A model generated the notes under the pieces. It was not told where the DNA came from. It worked only from the letters and a program-made list of their open reading frames with translations, and searched no databases. 64,000 nt of DNA, taken from contig NC_041011.1 in NCBI RefSeq assembly GCF_004193775.1, forward strand, positions 47,871,167-47,935,166. Reading direction: 5' to 3'. How positions within the stretch are numbered: position 1 is the stretch's first letter; every line of letters starts with the position of its first letter. Shown piece after piece: positions 1 to 11,344 of the stretch. The DNA is from Glycine soja (taxonomy: Eukaryota > Streptophyta > Magnoliopsida > Fabales > Fabaceae). The position numbers and the translations under genes are program-made.

Positions 1-1184
1 GGAAGTCGATGAAGAAAATCATAGTAAAATAGTAAAATGCAATATATGCATGTAAGGTCAATGCGCAATTGATTCATTCAAGGGATCCAAAAAGGCACTA
101 TAGTTTTTGTTTGGTGATGGATGATGTTTGCTTGCGAGTAGCCACATAATGATAAATGATTATTTGACGTTTTGCTTACTAAAAAAAATAAAAAGAAAGA
201 AGGAAAGAAGAAATCAGAGAGGAAGATGATTGAGATGTATAATTTTATATCTGATTATTATTGGGGGAAAAAACATTTTCTATTAATGAATCATTACTCA
301 TTAGCGATATGAACATTTGCGTCACGTAAATCTGCAACTCACGAATAACTTATTAATTGGTTTATTCGTAAATTAAAAAAATAGCAATTATATATTTTTT
401 AACTTTTCATTATTAAATAATATCTCGTATTAATTTAATAATCCAGCGCATTTAACGTTGTAGCGTACATATAATTTATCCTAATAAAAAACTGAGCAAG
501 TCAAAAAGAAGTTTCACACTTCAGCAAGCCATTTTTTATTGACAAAACAATGGTTTTCTGACAATAATAGACAAAACTATGAAGCATAAAATCAATCAAT
601 TTGGATGGGAAAAATTTAACTGATTTATTTAATTCGCATAGACGAGAAGTATGACTATCATTCTATCAATAGTTTATATGAAATCAAGGGTTTTATGTCC
701 AGATTTCATTTTTTTAACACTCCGGTGAAACATTTTGACAAGCTTTTAATATTTCAGGCCAACTATAGTATTATTTTTTATTCAAAATTTAGTGATATTA
801 AGAACTCATCACCATACTTCAAAAATATTTTATGCAGATACTCAAATTTTTCCTCATCATAAGCTTAATTAATATGAGTTGTCAACTAAGCTACATTAAT
901 TAAATATATTCTAATTAACCCCATTTCTACCATGAGAAATACTAGCAAAATATTATCTATTATAGTTGGAAATCACAAAATTTAATGGATTATATACTTT
1001 ATTTAATAAATCTTATTCATAATTTTATTTTTTAATAAATATTATCCAATAAAAACTACACATAAAAATAATGAGATAGTGTATTACTAATTTACACTTC
1101 TTTTATTACATCATGCGCGTTAAAAAATGTTTGTTTGTTGTGTTATAGTAAAATAATTGATAATAAATTGTATTTCTTAACTAA
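1..1184. other. AT-rich DNA, no gene seen
   Basis: No open frame with recognisable protein similarity, RNA gene or clear repeat was found here. The sequence is AT-rich with scattered short homopolymers, as in the other intergenic stretches of this window. It ends where the left copy of the 184-bp direct repeat begins. Confidence 0.6.
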
Positions 1185-1368
1185 ATATTTAAGGATTCAA
1201 ATTTTAAGTTTTAGTATAAAATAAATTAATTTTAAAGAAAAATATGTATATTACCTGCATTCATTTCTAACAAAAATTAATTATTATTTTCATCAGAAAC
1301 TACTAAAAAATATAAAATATTCAAAGTTCAATATATATCGAGTAGAAATTAGATATATAATAGATCTG
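1185..1368 (+). repeat. Left copy of 184-bp direct repeat flanking the retrotransposon
   Basis: This host-like AT-rich segment is repeated at 6894-7077 with the same length and no difference that I could see. It directly abuts the first base of the 5' LTR. The other copy lies beyond the broken right end of the insert. Normal LTR integration gives a duplication of about 5 bp, so a 184-bp duplication is abnormal. Confidence 0.9.
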
Positions 1369-1754
1369 TGATATGCCCATGCATAACCCAGCACCCGAAG
1401 CAACTAACCCTTCACCCGGAATAACTAGAACTCGAAGAGAAACAACCACACCTCATCACTTACACGACTACGTACTCGAGTAGCAGGAAGAAGGAAACTA
1501 AATCCCAACGCACGTGCAGGATCTAGAAGCTCGAGTAGTTAGTTCGTTATTAGTTAGTTGGAATGTTATAACTGAAAGCTGGTAATAAGCACGTGAAACT
1601 TAGTTGTAATAAGCACGTAAGACTGGTGTATATAAGCTAGGAAATGTACATATTATGCATGCAGATATAAACAAAGTTTCGTTCAGGAGGAGCCTTCCCT
1701 CGAATAAGGCAACCACATATCTCTCTCTCTCTCTCTCCTACCGTAAAACTAACA
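1369..1754 (+). repeat. 5' LTR of gypsy element
   Basis: The repeat starts TGATATGCCC and ends in CA just before TGG, giving TG...CA ends. It matches 6163-6552 except C1433 versus T6227, T1564 versus C6358, and eight versus ten CT units near 1721. A TATA box (GTATATAAG, about 1628-1636) probably drives the element's RNA. The 3' boundary rests on the CA/TGG rule and could be a few bases off. Confidence 0.88.
1628..1636 (+). promoter_or_regulatory. TATA box of the 5' LTR
   Basis: GTATATAAG lies 118 bp before the end of the LTR, the usual place for the U3 promoter of a plant LTR element. The same sequence recurs in the 3' LTR near 6422-6430. Confidence 0.55.
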
Positions 1755-1755
1755 C

Positions 1756-1773
1756 TGGTCCGACCTGCCGACG
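1756..1773 (+). other. Candidate primer-binding site
   Basis: The sequence beginning TGGTCCGACC follows the LTR end by one base, where the minus-strand primer tRNA should pair. It begins with the required TGG but does not resemble the initiator-Met site (TGGTATCAGAGC) used by most plant gypsy elements. I cannot assign the tRNA. Confidence 0.35.
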
Positions 1774-1781
1774 CCATCGCC

Positions 1782-2744
1782 ATGGCCGACCACGCAACAA
1801 GGAAGACCACGACGGACAGACTCGAAGACGCCATTACCCGATTGACCCATAGCCAGGCGTCCCTCTCCGATAAGTACTCAGAATTATCAGGCAAAGTCGA
1901 TTCCATCTTGGATCATCTTCGCCTACGCGACACAAATTCTAACAACCCCAACGCCCATACGTCCTCCGCCCAAAGAAACCATGTCAAGCTAGATATTCCG
2001 AGGTTTGACGGCCGCGACCCCCTCGGGTGGATCTTTAAAATCACCCAACTATTCGATTACCAGAACACCCCTGAAGAAGAAAGGATCACTGTGGCATCTT
2101 TCTATCTTGATGGTGCAGCTTTAAGCTGGTACCAATGGATGTTCCGCAACGGGTTCATCACGTCGTGGACGGGTTTTTTACAAGCTCTCGAATCCAGGTT
2201 TGCTCCAACGTTCTATGACGACCCCAAAGGCGCCCTTTTCAAGCTAGCCCAACGAGGCACAGTCAATGACTACCTCACGGAGTTTGAAAGGCTAGCCAAC
2301 CGAGTCATCGGATTACCGCCGCCGTTTATGCTCAGTTGTTTCATCTCCGGCTTATCACCGGAGATACGTAGAGAGGTTCTAGCCCTGCAACCCATTTCTC
2401 TTCCCCAAGCCACTGCGTTAGCTAAACTACAGGAGGACAAACTAAGAGATCGTCGTCGGGTCTTTTCTCGACCAACTGAGTCTTCCTTCCCCTCTACCCA
2501 ACCTACTAACCCCAGCATCAAAGCCAAAGGCCCATTTGTTCAACGAACCCCAGAAGAGATTGCGTTCAAACGCCGAAAAAGGGCCTTTGTTATAACTGCG
2601 ATGAGAGGTGGAACTCGACCCACCGTTGTAAGGGACGCGTTCTTCTATTCATTGCCGACTCCCCGTCACCCGAAACTACGGATTCCGACCCTGAACCACT
2701 CCCTTTACCAGATGACGAACACCAGGATGCCCAAGACCAGGTAA
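1782..2744 (+). pseudogene. Retrotransposon gag, frameshifted before its zinc knuckle
   Basis: The 320-residue frame starts with a predicted coiled coil (about residues 11-50) and a retrotransposon gag domain (about 70-215, with LDIPRFDG and the SWYQWM and PTFYDDP blocks). Gag proteins of this group carry a CCHC zinc knuckle near the C terminus. Here the knuckle (CYNCDERWNSTHRC) is encoded at 2588-2629 in the -1 frame, the same frame as the protease that follows. The gag frame shifts at the A-run near 2574-2579 and ends in about 50 unrelated residues. A single-base deletion is the simplest explanation; programmed frameshifting is less likely because it would normally occur after the knuckle. 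Confidence 0.85.
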
Positions 2745-3772
2745 CGGACGAGACGTTCCCTCACATCAGCTTGCATGCACTCTCAGGATTTCCCTCATCT
2801 GAAACTTTCAGACTTTATGGAACCATCAATCACGCGCGTCTCACCATCCTCATTGATAGTGGAAGCACGCATAATTTTCTCCAGCCACGCATAGCTCACT
2901 TCCTTCGTCTTCCGGTAAGGCCTACTTCTCCATTACGAGTACTGGTGGGAAATGGTTCAGTCCTTGACTGTAACCAGCTATGCTCCAATACACCCCTTTC
3001 ACTTCAAGGCCACTTCTTCAACGTTTCTTTCCACCTTTTACCGATAAGCGGGGCCGACGCCGTGTTGGGTATCGAATGGCTCAAGCAGTTTGGGCCGGTT
3101 ATTACTGACTACACCGCCCTCATTATGAAGTTTCATCATTTGGGCCAGGCCATTGAGCTTCACGCAGACGTTTCAAATAGGCCCGAACTGGTCTCAGTAC
3201 CTCAAGTAAAACGCTTGGTCCGCACCGGGTCCACATCCGCCCTATTCCACTTAAATCTACTACCCGTAACCCGACCCGAACCGCCACGTCATCATCTTCC
3301 TCAACATCATCTTCCCCACCCCGACCCTGCAATCGAAAATCTTCTCCGACGTTACCACCAAATCTTCGAAACACCCACCACACTTCCTCCTCCCCGAACC
3401 GTTACCCACCACATAAACCTCCTCCCTTCATCATCACCCATCAACGTAAGACCATACAGATACCCTCATTTTCAGAAGACCGAAATTGAAAAGCAAGTCT
3501 CCGATCTGCTCGCGGCAGGCCTAATACGAACAAGCACAAGTCCATACTCCTCCCCAGTTCTTCTAGTGAAGAAGAAGGATGGAACATGGCGTATGTGCGT
3601 GGACTACCGTGCCCTTAACGCAGTCACCGTTCGCGATAGGTTTCCGATACCCACTATCGACGAATTGTTGGATGAACTAGGGCAATCATCTTGGTTCTCT
3701 AAGTTGGATTTACGGCAGGGCTTTCACCAGATCCTGATGCATGAACCGGCTATTGAGAAAACAGCATTCTGA
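2588..3772 (+). pseudogene. Zinc knuckle, protease and N-terminal reverse transcriptase, ended by stop in RT
   Basis: This frame holds, in order, the CCHC knuckle, the aspartic protease active site (IDSGSTHN, Asp codon near 2855) and the first half of reverse transcriptase (VKKKDGTWRMCVDYRALN; DLRQGFHQI). It ends at TGA 3770-3772, where related elements keep an arginine and run straight on, so the stop interrupts the RT domain before its catalytic aspartates. The stop is consistent with CGA to TGA, a C-to-T change at a CpG. The polyprotein would normally be one frame with the next segment. Confidence 0.88.
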
Positions 3773-6229
3773 ACGCATCAGGGGCACTATGAATATCGTG
3801 TGATGCCTTTCGGTTTGAGTAACGCCCCTTCTACATTTCAAGCGGCCATGAACAGCTTGCTCACACCCTTCCTGAGACGTTGTGCCACGGTATTTTTCGA
3901 TGATATTCTAGTTTATAGTAAGACTCTCTCATTACATACTCAGCATCTGGAAATGATTTTCAAAGCTCTGTTAGACGCTCAGTTCTATCTCAAATATACG
4001 AAGTGCGTGTTTGCGCAAACACAAGTCGACTATTTGGGCCACATTGTTTCAGGCAAAGGAGTTGAACCTGACCCCTCTAAGATTCAAGCTATGCTACAAT
4101 GGCCCACTCCCACTTCTGTTAGAGAACTCCGCGGGTTCCTAGGGCTAACAGGGTTTTATAGAAAATTTGTAAGGAATTACGCGTCCATAGCCTTACCACT
4201 TACAACCCTTTTATGTAAGGATGGCTTCGAGTGGAATGAAGATTCTCAAGCTGCCTTTGATGCCCTTAAATCCGCAATGACTCGAGCTCCCGTACTAGCT
4301 CTTCCCAATTTCTCTGAGCCATTTACCGTAGAAACAGACGCGTCACAAACCGCCATGGGCGCTGTTTTGGTACAAAGGGATCACCCAGTGGCTTTCTTTA
4401 GCAAAGTATTTGGTCCTCGGTTAACCCATGCCTCAACTTACATACGTGAACTTCACACTATAGTCACAGCAGTACGAAAGTGGCGTCAGTATCTCTTAGG
4501 GAGATCTTTCACTATCCTAACGGACCATAAGAGCATCCAGGAGCTTATGACGCAGGTAATTCAAACCCCTGAACAACATTACTACCTCTCTAAGTTGTTA
4601 GGGTTCGATTACACCATCCGCTACAAGTCCGGCGCTTCTAACATTGTAGCCGATGCTTTGTCTCGTGCACCACCACCTTCCGGCCAGCTTCTATTACTCT
4701 CCGTCCCTCACTTGGATTTCATCTCAGACCTTCAGCAATCCCTACATAGTGACCAGGAGTTTCAAACATTGCTCTCGAAAATCCAAGCCCAACCCTCAGA
4801 TTACCCCAACCACCAACTTCATAATGGCCTCATTCTTTCCCAGGGACGAATTTGGTTACCCAACACAAACCCGTATATACCTACTATCTTACGCGAATAC
4901 CACGCAACGCCATTAGGGGGCCACATGGGTGTCGCAAAAACAACACATCGTCTCGAATCTAGCTTCACTTGGCAGAATCTCAAAACAGATGTTAAACGTT
5001 TTGTTCGAGAATGCAAGGTCTGTCAACAGACCAAGACAAGCACTCGCCGGCCGGGAGGATTGCTCCAACCACTTTCTCTTCCAACAGGGGTCTGGGAAGA
5101 TATTTCCATGGATTTTATAACCCATTTACCAGCCTCCCACGGTTACACGGTCATCTTCGTTATAGTAGATCGATTCTCCAAGGGCGTGCATCTAGGAGCT
5201 CTACCCACACACTTCTCGGCTTACAAAGTTGCAACCCTCTTCATTGATCTGGTATGTAAGCATCACGGGTTCCCTCGCAGCATCGTTTCGGATCGCGATC
5301 CAGTTTTCCTGAGTTCGTTCTGGCGAGAGCTATTTCGGTTGCATGGAACCCTCCTCCGCATGAGTACGGCGTACCACCCGCAGACCGATGGCCAAACGGA
5401 GGTAATGAACCGAGTACTCGAACAGTATCTACGCTCCTTTGTCCACTCACAGCCGGCAAATTGGTTCCGTTACCTAGCCCTCGCGGAATGGTCCTATAAC
5501 ACATCTCTTCATACTAGCTCCGGTTTCACACCATTCGAGGTTATTTACGGCAAACCTCCGCCGTCCCTCCCTCATTACCTTCCAGGCCACACGACTAACG
5601 AAGCAGTCGACACCTTGCTCACCAGTCGTCAGGAGATCCATACCAAACTCCGGCAGCGTTTATTAAAGGCACAAGAGGTTATGAAACACCACGCTGACTC
5701 CAAACGAGAAAACGTATCATTCACAGTTGGACAGTGGGTCTACGTTAAACTCCGTCCACATCGACAACGTTCCGTCACCGGAGACACTCATTCCAAGCTC
5801 TCGAAGAGATTCTTTGGACCCTTCCAGATCCTTGAACGCATAGGTCCCGTAGCATATTGCCTTCGGTTGCCGGACAATGCACGCATCCACCCCGTCTTCC
5901 ACTGCTCTCTTCTCCGAGCCCATCACGGTCCCACGCCATCCTCCTTAGACACATGGCCCTTGCAGGTTGTTGACCACAGGCCAATTCCACATCCATTATG
6001 CTTCTTAGACTCAAAAATGGACCATACTACATCTCCCCCTACGCGTTTGGTCCTCACTCAATGGAAAGGTCAACCCCCCGAAGACACCACTTGGGAGCCT
6101 TGGTCAGAGTTACGCGACTCCTACCACCTTGAGGACAAGGTGGTTTTCGGGGAAGGGGGTATTGATATGCCCATGCATAACCCAGCACCCGAAGCAACTA
6201 ACCCTTCACCCGGAATAACTAGAACTTGA
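3773..6229 (+). pseudogene. C-terminal RT, RNase H, integrase and chromodomain
   Basis: The open frame continues directly after the stop at 3770-3772; its first in-frame Met is at 3800. Counting from 3800, the RT catalytic motif FFDDILVYS is at residues 32-40, RNase H has ETDAS near 179, integrase has an HHCC zinc-binding region (about 370-415), and the DD35E core includes DFITHLP, SDRDPVF and a Glu after DGQTE. A chromodomain-like tail (LTQWKG, TTWEPW) sits near 735-785, which places the element among the chromoviruses. The frame overlaps the 3' LTR and stops at 6227-6229 at a C-to-T difference from the 5' LTR. Without the upstream half it cannot make a working polymerase. Confidence 0.88.
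6149..6161 (+). other. Polypurine tract of gypsy element
   Basis: A G-rich purine run (GGGGAAGGGGG core) lies just before the 3' LTR start at 6163, where plus-strand DNA synthesis is primed. It overlaps the end of the pol reading frame. Confidence 0.75.
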
Positions 6230-6552
6230 AGAGAAACAACCACACCTCATCACTTACACGACTACGTACTCGAGTAGCAGGAAGAAGGAAACTAAATCCC
6301 AACGCACGTGCAGGATCTAGAAGCTCGAGTAGTTAGTTCGTTATTAGTTAGTTGGAACGTTATAACTGAAAGCTGGTAATAAGCACGTGAAACTTAGTTG
6401 TAATAAGCACGTAAGACTGGTGTATATAAGCTAGGAAATGTACATATTATGCATGCAGATATAAACAAAGTTTCGTTCAGGAGGAGCCTTCCCTCGAATA
6501 AGGCAACCACATATCTCTCTCTCTCTCTCTCTCTCCTACCGTAAAACTAACA
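6163..6552 (+). repeat. 3' LTR of gypsy element
   Basis: It is homologous to 1369-1754 with two substitutions and four extra bases in the CT run. Instead of ending at host DNA, it continues into the element leader and gag, as the 5' LTR does. It is therefore an internal LTR of a read-through or multimer-like structure. Confidence 0.9.
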
Positions 6553-6893
6553 CTGGTCCGACCTGCCGACGCCATCGCCATGGCCGACCACGCAACAAGG
6601 AAGACCACGACGGACAGACTCGAAGACGCCATTACCCGATTGACCCATAGCCAGGCGTCCCTCTCCGATAAGTACTCAGAATTATTAGGCAAAGTCGATT
6701 CCATCTTGGATCATCTTCGCCTACGCGACACAAATTCTAACAACCCCAACGCCCATACGTCCTCCGCCCAAAGAAACCATGTCAAGCTAGATATTCCGAG
6801 GTTTGACGGCCGCGACCCCCTCGGGTGGATCTTTAAAATCACCCAACTATTCGATTACCAGAACACCCCTGAAGAAGAAAGGATCATTGTGGC
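6553..6893 (+). pseudogene. Second, truncated gag leader and N-terminal gag
   Basis: This is a copy of 1755-2095 with two C-to-T differences (1888/6686 and 2089/6887). The gag start is at 6580. The gag frame runs about 105 codons into host sequence and stops at 6933, so the last residues of that 117-residue frame are chimeric. The break lies at a two-base AT overlap with the 184-bp repeat. Confidence 0.9.
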
Positions 6894-7077
6894 ATATTTA
6901 AGGATTCAAATTTTAAGTTTTAGTATAAAATAAATTAATTTTAAAGAAAAATATGTATATTACCTGCATTCATTTCTAACAAAAATTAATTATTATTTTC
7001 ATCAGAAACTACTAAAAAATATAAAATATTCAAAGTTCAATATATATCGAGTAGAAATTAGATATATAATAGATCTG
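6894..7077 (+). repeat. Right copy of 184-bp direct repeat
   Basis: It matches 1185-1368 without gaps. Beyond 7077 the host sequence continues (CATGTCATTCG), whereas the left copy runs into the LTR at that same point. The right copy plus its downstream flank therefore looks like the uninterrupted original site. Confidence 0.9.
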
Positions 7078-7143
7078 CATGTCATTCGAACTAGAATGAT
7101 TGAATGCAGATTATTGTAAAAAATGATGTCTCGATCGTTTGCA

Positions 7144-7208
7144 GGTACAATGTGACTACGGCTGCCTTGCTGTCTAAAGACGACAGGCTAGCTCGATATA
7201 GCTCCTAG
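7144..7208 (+). pseudogene. Possible orphan 3'-terminal exon
   Basis: A pyrimidine-poor but AG-ended acceptor (TTTGCAG) is followed by a frame reading YNVTTAALLSKDDRLARYSS and then a stop. The codon use and base composition are gene-like compared with the surroundings. No matching upstream exon was recognised in 1-1184 or nearby, and I do not recognise the family. It could be the last exon of a gene beginning outside the window, or chance. Confidence 0.25.
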
Positions 7209-10200
7209 CTGTATGTGACATTAATTAAAAGAAATTAAATATAAGCTAGAATAATAATTAACAAATTGAATTTATTAAAAATATAATAAAAATTATGTTA
7301 CATATAAATTTAAAATAACATGTAATGTTTAATGTTATTGACATTTTTTTATTAATTTTAAAAAAATATATTTATTTATTTTATTATTCATCAAGGTGAT
7401 GTAATAATACTTGCAATGGTATTATGTAATATTTTATGTTAACAATTTTAAAGGTCACTGTGGACATTTTGGGACCCCAAAATGAAACAATAGATAATAA
7501 TCCTCATGTGTAAACATATATTTTAAAGTGTAAACATAGTATTTCATAAAAAAATAAAAAATTAGACATATAATTTTATAAAAAAAATGGCACATTTTAT
7601 TGCACACAAAATATTTTTAAAGTTATAAAATGGTTGCTTATCACCTACAAACAAAATACACAAATTATTATAAAAAAAAGTGTTTTCTTCAATATTTTGA
7701 AATGCAAAATCATTAATGTTAACAATAAGAGAATCCTAGTGTCTGGAGGAAGTTTAATATCGCTAAAAAATGACCGTTTCTTTGAGTTTGCCTGGATCTC
7801 TTACAATGCTCGAAGGTTCCGTGCGGGCTCACCCGAGTGGTTAACTAAATGAATAAACGTGAAAGACAATGTAAGAGGATAAGAACGTGAAAGAGATAAT
7901 ATGAGGCTGATGTATGTATAACAGGAAAAAGACAATTTTTCTTTAGAAATCTTCATTTTAGAAGTTTTTATAAAAATATGTTTATAACTATGGAAGGTAA
8001 AAAAAAAATGATAGAAAAATGAGAAAATATACAGTAAGACAAAAATATTTTCCGCCGGCCATCTCTGCTTGTATACATTTCATCATCATTTTTATTTTAA
8101 TTAGATATCCATCTTTTTAAAAGCAAACTTAGAATGCTGATCAGAGATTCGAATATTATATTTTCTTTTAGAATGCACGGCGGATCCAACTTAAGTAGTG
8201 ATCAGTTGCATCTGTGAATAAATAAATATGAGTTATTGATCCAATAGCAATTGAGTTTAGACACCATGTCAGTGACTCTTTCTTTTAAAGAATATTTATA
8301 TACATTTTAGTCTTTGATAAATATAATTTTGTGATTTAGTTCTCTAAAAAATTGTTAGTTTTATGATCTTCACAAATTTTTAAATTGTTTAAATAATCTA
8401 TATTACTATTTAATAATGGCATATCATGCATGCAACATCATATCATTATATGGTACGGTGATAAAAAAAACATGTTACAAAAAAATTTAAATTTAAGAAG
8501 AGTAAAAATAATAAAAATTAAAAAAAACTAAAATTAAATAAAATCATTTTTACATGAATTAAAAATATATTTTATCCTAAAATTAAAAGATCATTAGCCA
8601 CTGTCAAAAGAAGGCCAAAAAGAAAACAAAGAACATGATCTAGGCACACCATGGGAGAAAGTTAGTGGTAGGTAGCCAAACTACAAAAGAATCGATCAGG
8701 AAGTCAAAACAAAACGTGACCAAAGGAACACTACTTTTTTTGGCTTTTTTTTAGGGAAAAAGGAACACTATTTATTAAAGTACAAAACTTAAGAATGTTC
8801 TAGCAGGACATAATCGAGACATGCAGAATTTCTTCTCAACATTTGCATTAGCTTCCTCCCATTTGTTCAACCGCCCAGGAGTTTCGTCGATTGTCTAATA
8901 TAAATATGAGGAAAATGAAATAGAATATATATGATACTACAACTGAATGAAGTAATAATAAAAGAACAAGAAAAAATCATTTAATTATTTTAGATTTTTT
9001 TTAAGACTTTTAGATGTTTTATGATCTAGTGGAATGACATTAAATTAAAAAAATGTTTTTACCCATGTCTTTAAAGTGGGGGTGGGGAGAGTGGAGTTTT
9101 GATTAGAACGTAATGAAATATATATATATATGGATGCCACTTTCTTTTAAAAGGGTTGAGATTTGAGAATGTTCGAGGTTGCTTCAATTTCCTTCATTTA
9201 TCCTCACGAATTGTCTACGTCTCACTAAAATTAATTACATCCTATGCTGAGTATATATATGCTCCCAAAGCCAATTTTTTTACACCGTAAAGAATACATA
9301 TATTATATATATTTATTAAATTTTATAATAATTATTTAAAAGTTATATCTAACAGTTATTTTTTTATAAAAAAAAACAAGAGATTTACATTGCAACTATG
9401 TTGACACTTCAATCCTTGCTGATCCAATGTCCAATAAACCCGAAGATATATTAATAAGAAAAGGGAACAAAATACTTGGGGACCAAACCAAATCCAACAA
9501 AATAAAATAAAGAGAACATGTAAAACGAAAGTTTTTGTTTGTATCTAAGAAACTCCTGTAAAAGGAAATGAGATTATACGTGAATCCACCATGTTTAATC
9601 AAAATTATCAACACTAAAAGATATTATCCTATCCGTGCAAGCGTTTCTTCCCTGATAAATATGATGAGTAATCCTAAGATTGAAAAAAGATGTATAATGA
9701 ATCTAATTTAACCACCGGTGTTTTGAATAGACTACAGGATCATATTAAGAAACTTGAAGGCTTGAATTTGTTTCCAGCCAAAGGAAATTCCACGAATTTT
9801 CTACTGCTTTCTAACACGATTTTTAATTAATTAAAAATATAAAAAATTATACTGACAATACATAAAAATAAATATCTGAAAAAATGAAAAATGTTTTAAA
9901 CTCAAGTTAATATAAATCCTGCGTTCTTTCTTTGAAACCAGTAGTTGCGACCTGCAAGAATCTTATACAGAAGAGTGCTACACTTTGACTGTGGATGAAA
10001 GTTCCTAGCAGGGTTCGGAGGTATCGTGTGAAAACTTTGTTAGTTTGTTTTATTGTGAGAAATGAGAAAACACACATATAAATATAGGAAGTGTATCATG
10101 TTTAAACTTTTTTAATTGTGAGAGATAAAAACACACGTATATAGAGAGTGTAAACTTTTTTTTAATTATTAGAAATGAGAATTACGTATATAAGCTATTA

Positions 10201-11107
10201 AGTTATATTTGAATGATTAAGATTAAAAAATAATACACAACTTTTTTTAAGTGGTCCTATGATTACTAATAATTTTTTATTTTAATTATCTATATATGAT
10301 TATATGACTCGTTTGCTTCTCATTTTCGTAAAAAACTCACTATACGTACACACACAGCTCTACTAGTAAATTACACGTACCCACATTTATTCCTATCGCA
10401 AATTTTGTGAGTAATTCCTCATATCCCAAATAAATATATTATTCTTTATGAGTAAATTTTTTGAATACTTACTAAATGCATTACCCATTGGTACTATTCT
10501 AAATGCATCAGCAATATCTTGAGATTATAAATATAATGTAGAAAATAGATAATTTTTTAGATAAATAACACCCCACTTTTCCCCAACATTTTACCTTCTA
10601 TCGTTATTCGTTACTATCATTTTCTTTTAATTTTCTGTCTTTTAAAGTCGTTTCTCTGCCATTCTATACATTTTTTTATAAAACAATTTTTCTAGATTTA
10701 ATATGTCTTGTTCCACTCTCTAATTTGTTGTGTAATCAAAGTTGTATTCGTATTGTTAAAAAAAAAAAGTATACACAATGGACAGGAAACTAGAAACGCC
10801 CAAATTAATAATATAAGGAATCTTAAGTGAGGCACAAGAAAAATTCTAAATCGAGCTGGGTCAAAGTTGTTCCATATTCTATACCCTCCCGATTGTATTA
10901 ATATGTTTTGCTACATTTACATATTTAATAATTGAGTATAACCATACTCTTTGACCATGAACAAAGATATTGGAAAGAAAAGAATAATATTCAACTTAAT
11001 GGAATCATATCAACCTGCATTTTAAACAAATGTATATAATGTTATGTCTTTTATAATATTTTTATTGATTTTATTACTATTTTATAAAAGTATTAAATAA
11101 AAAAATT
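7209..11107. other. AT-rich intergenic DNA, no gene seen
   Basis: There is no supported gene. Small open frames (for example at 7634-7852 and 9396-9614) have AT-driven composition and no recognisable motif. A degenerate inverted-repeat trend at about 8290-8600 resembles decayed MITE DNA but is too weak to call. Confidence 0.5.
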
Positions 11108-11344
11108 TAGTTCAATTATTCATTAAATCCTTATAATTGTAAAAAATTTACCTTTTAATTTTTATACATATTATTTCTAATCTATTTTAGTTCTTATGAG
11201 TTTAGGTGATCTAAACTAAAAAATATTATATAGAAATTAAAAAATATTAAAAATCATATGTAAAGACTACAGTGGATATTTTTTAATATAAGAATTAAAA
11301 GATAAATTTTTAAAAATTATAAGAATTAAATGAGTAATTAAACT
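11108..11344. mobile_element. Foldback MITE-like inverted repeat
   Basis: The left arm (about 11108-11165, beginning TAGTTCAATTATTCATTAAA) is the imperfect reverse complement of the right arm (about 11285-11344). The whole is about 237 bp with no coding capacity. This is the layout of a non-autonomous DNA transposon; the superfamily is not clear from the ends. Confidence 0.6.

Larger units (their letters stand above)
1369..6893 (+). mobile_element. Ty3/gypsy chromovirus-type LTR retrotransposon with extra partial gag at right end
   Basis: The order is LTR (1369-1754), gag, protease, reverse transcriptase, RNase H, integrase, chromodomain, polypurine tract, LTR (6163-6552), then a second copy of the leader and first third of gag up to about 6893. 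LTR to LTR is 5184 bp, normal for plant chromoviruses. The two LTRs differ by two substitutions and a CT-repeat length change over about 386 bp, so the insertion is young. The element is defective: there is a frameshift before the gag zinc knuckle and a TGA stop in reverse transcriptase. The right end is not a canonical LTR terminus. Confidence 0.93.

Noticed and set aside
2270..2527. Minus-strand open frame inside gag, and similar antisense frames at 3123-3383, 5241-5504 and 5717-5926
   Set aside because: These are shadows of the gag-pol frame on the other strand, with no motif of their own.
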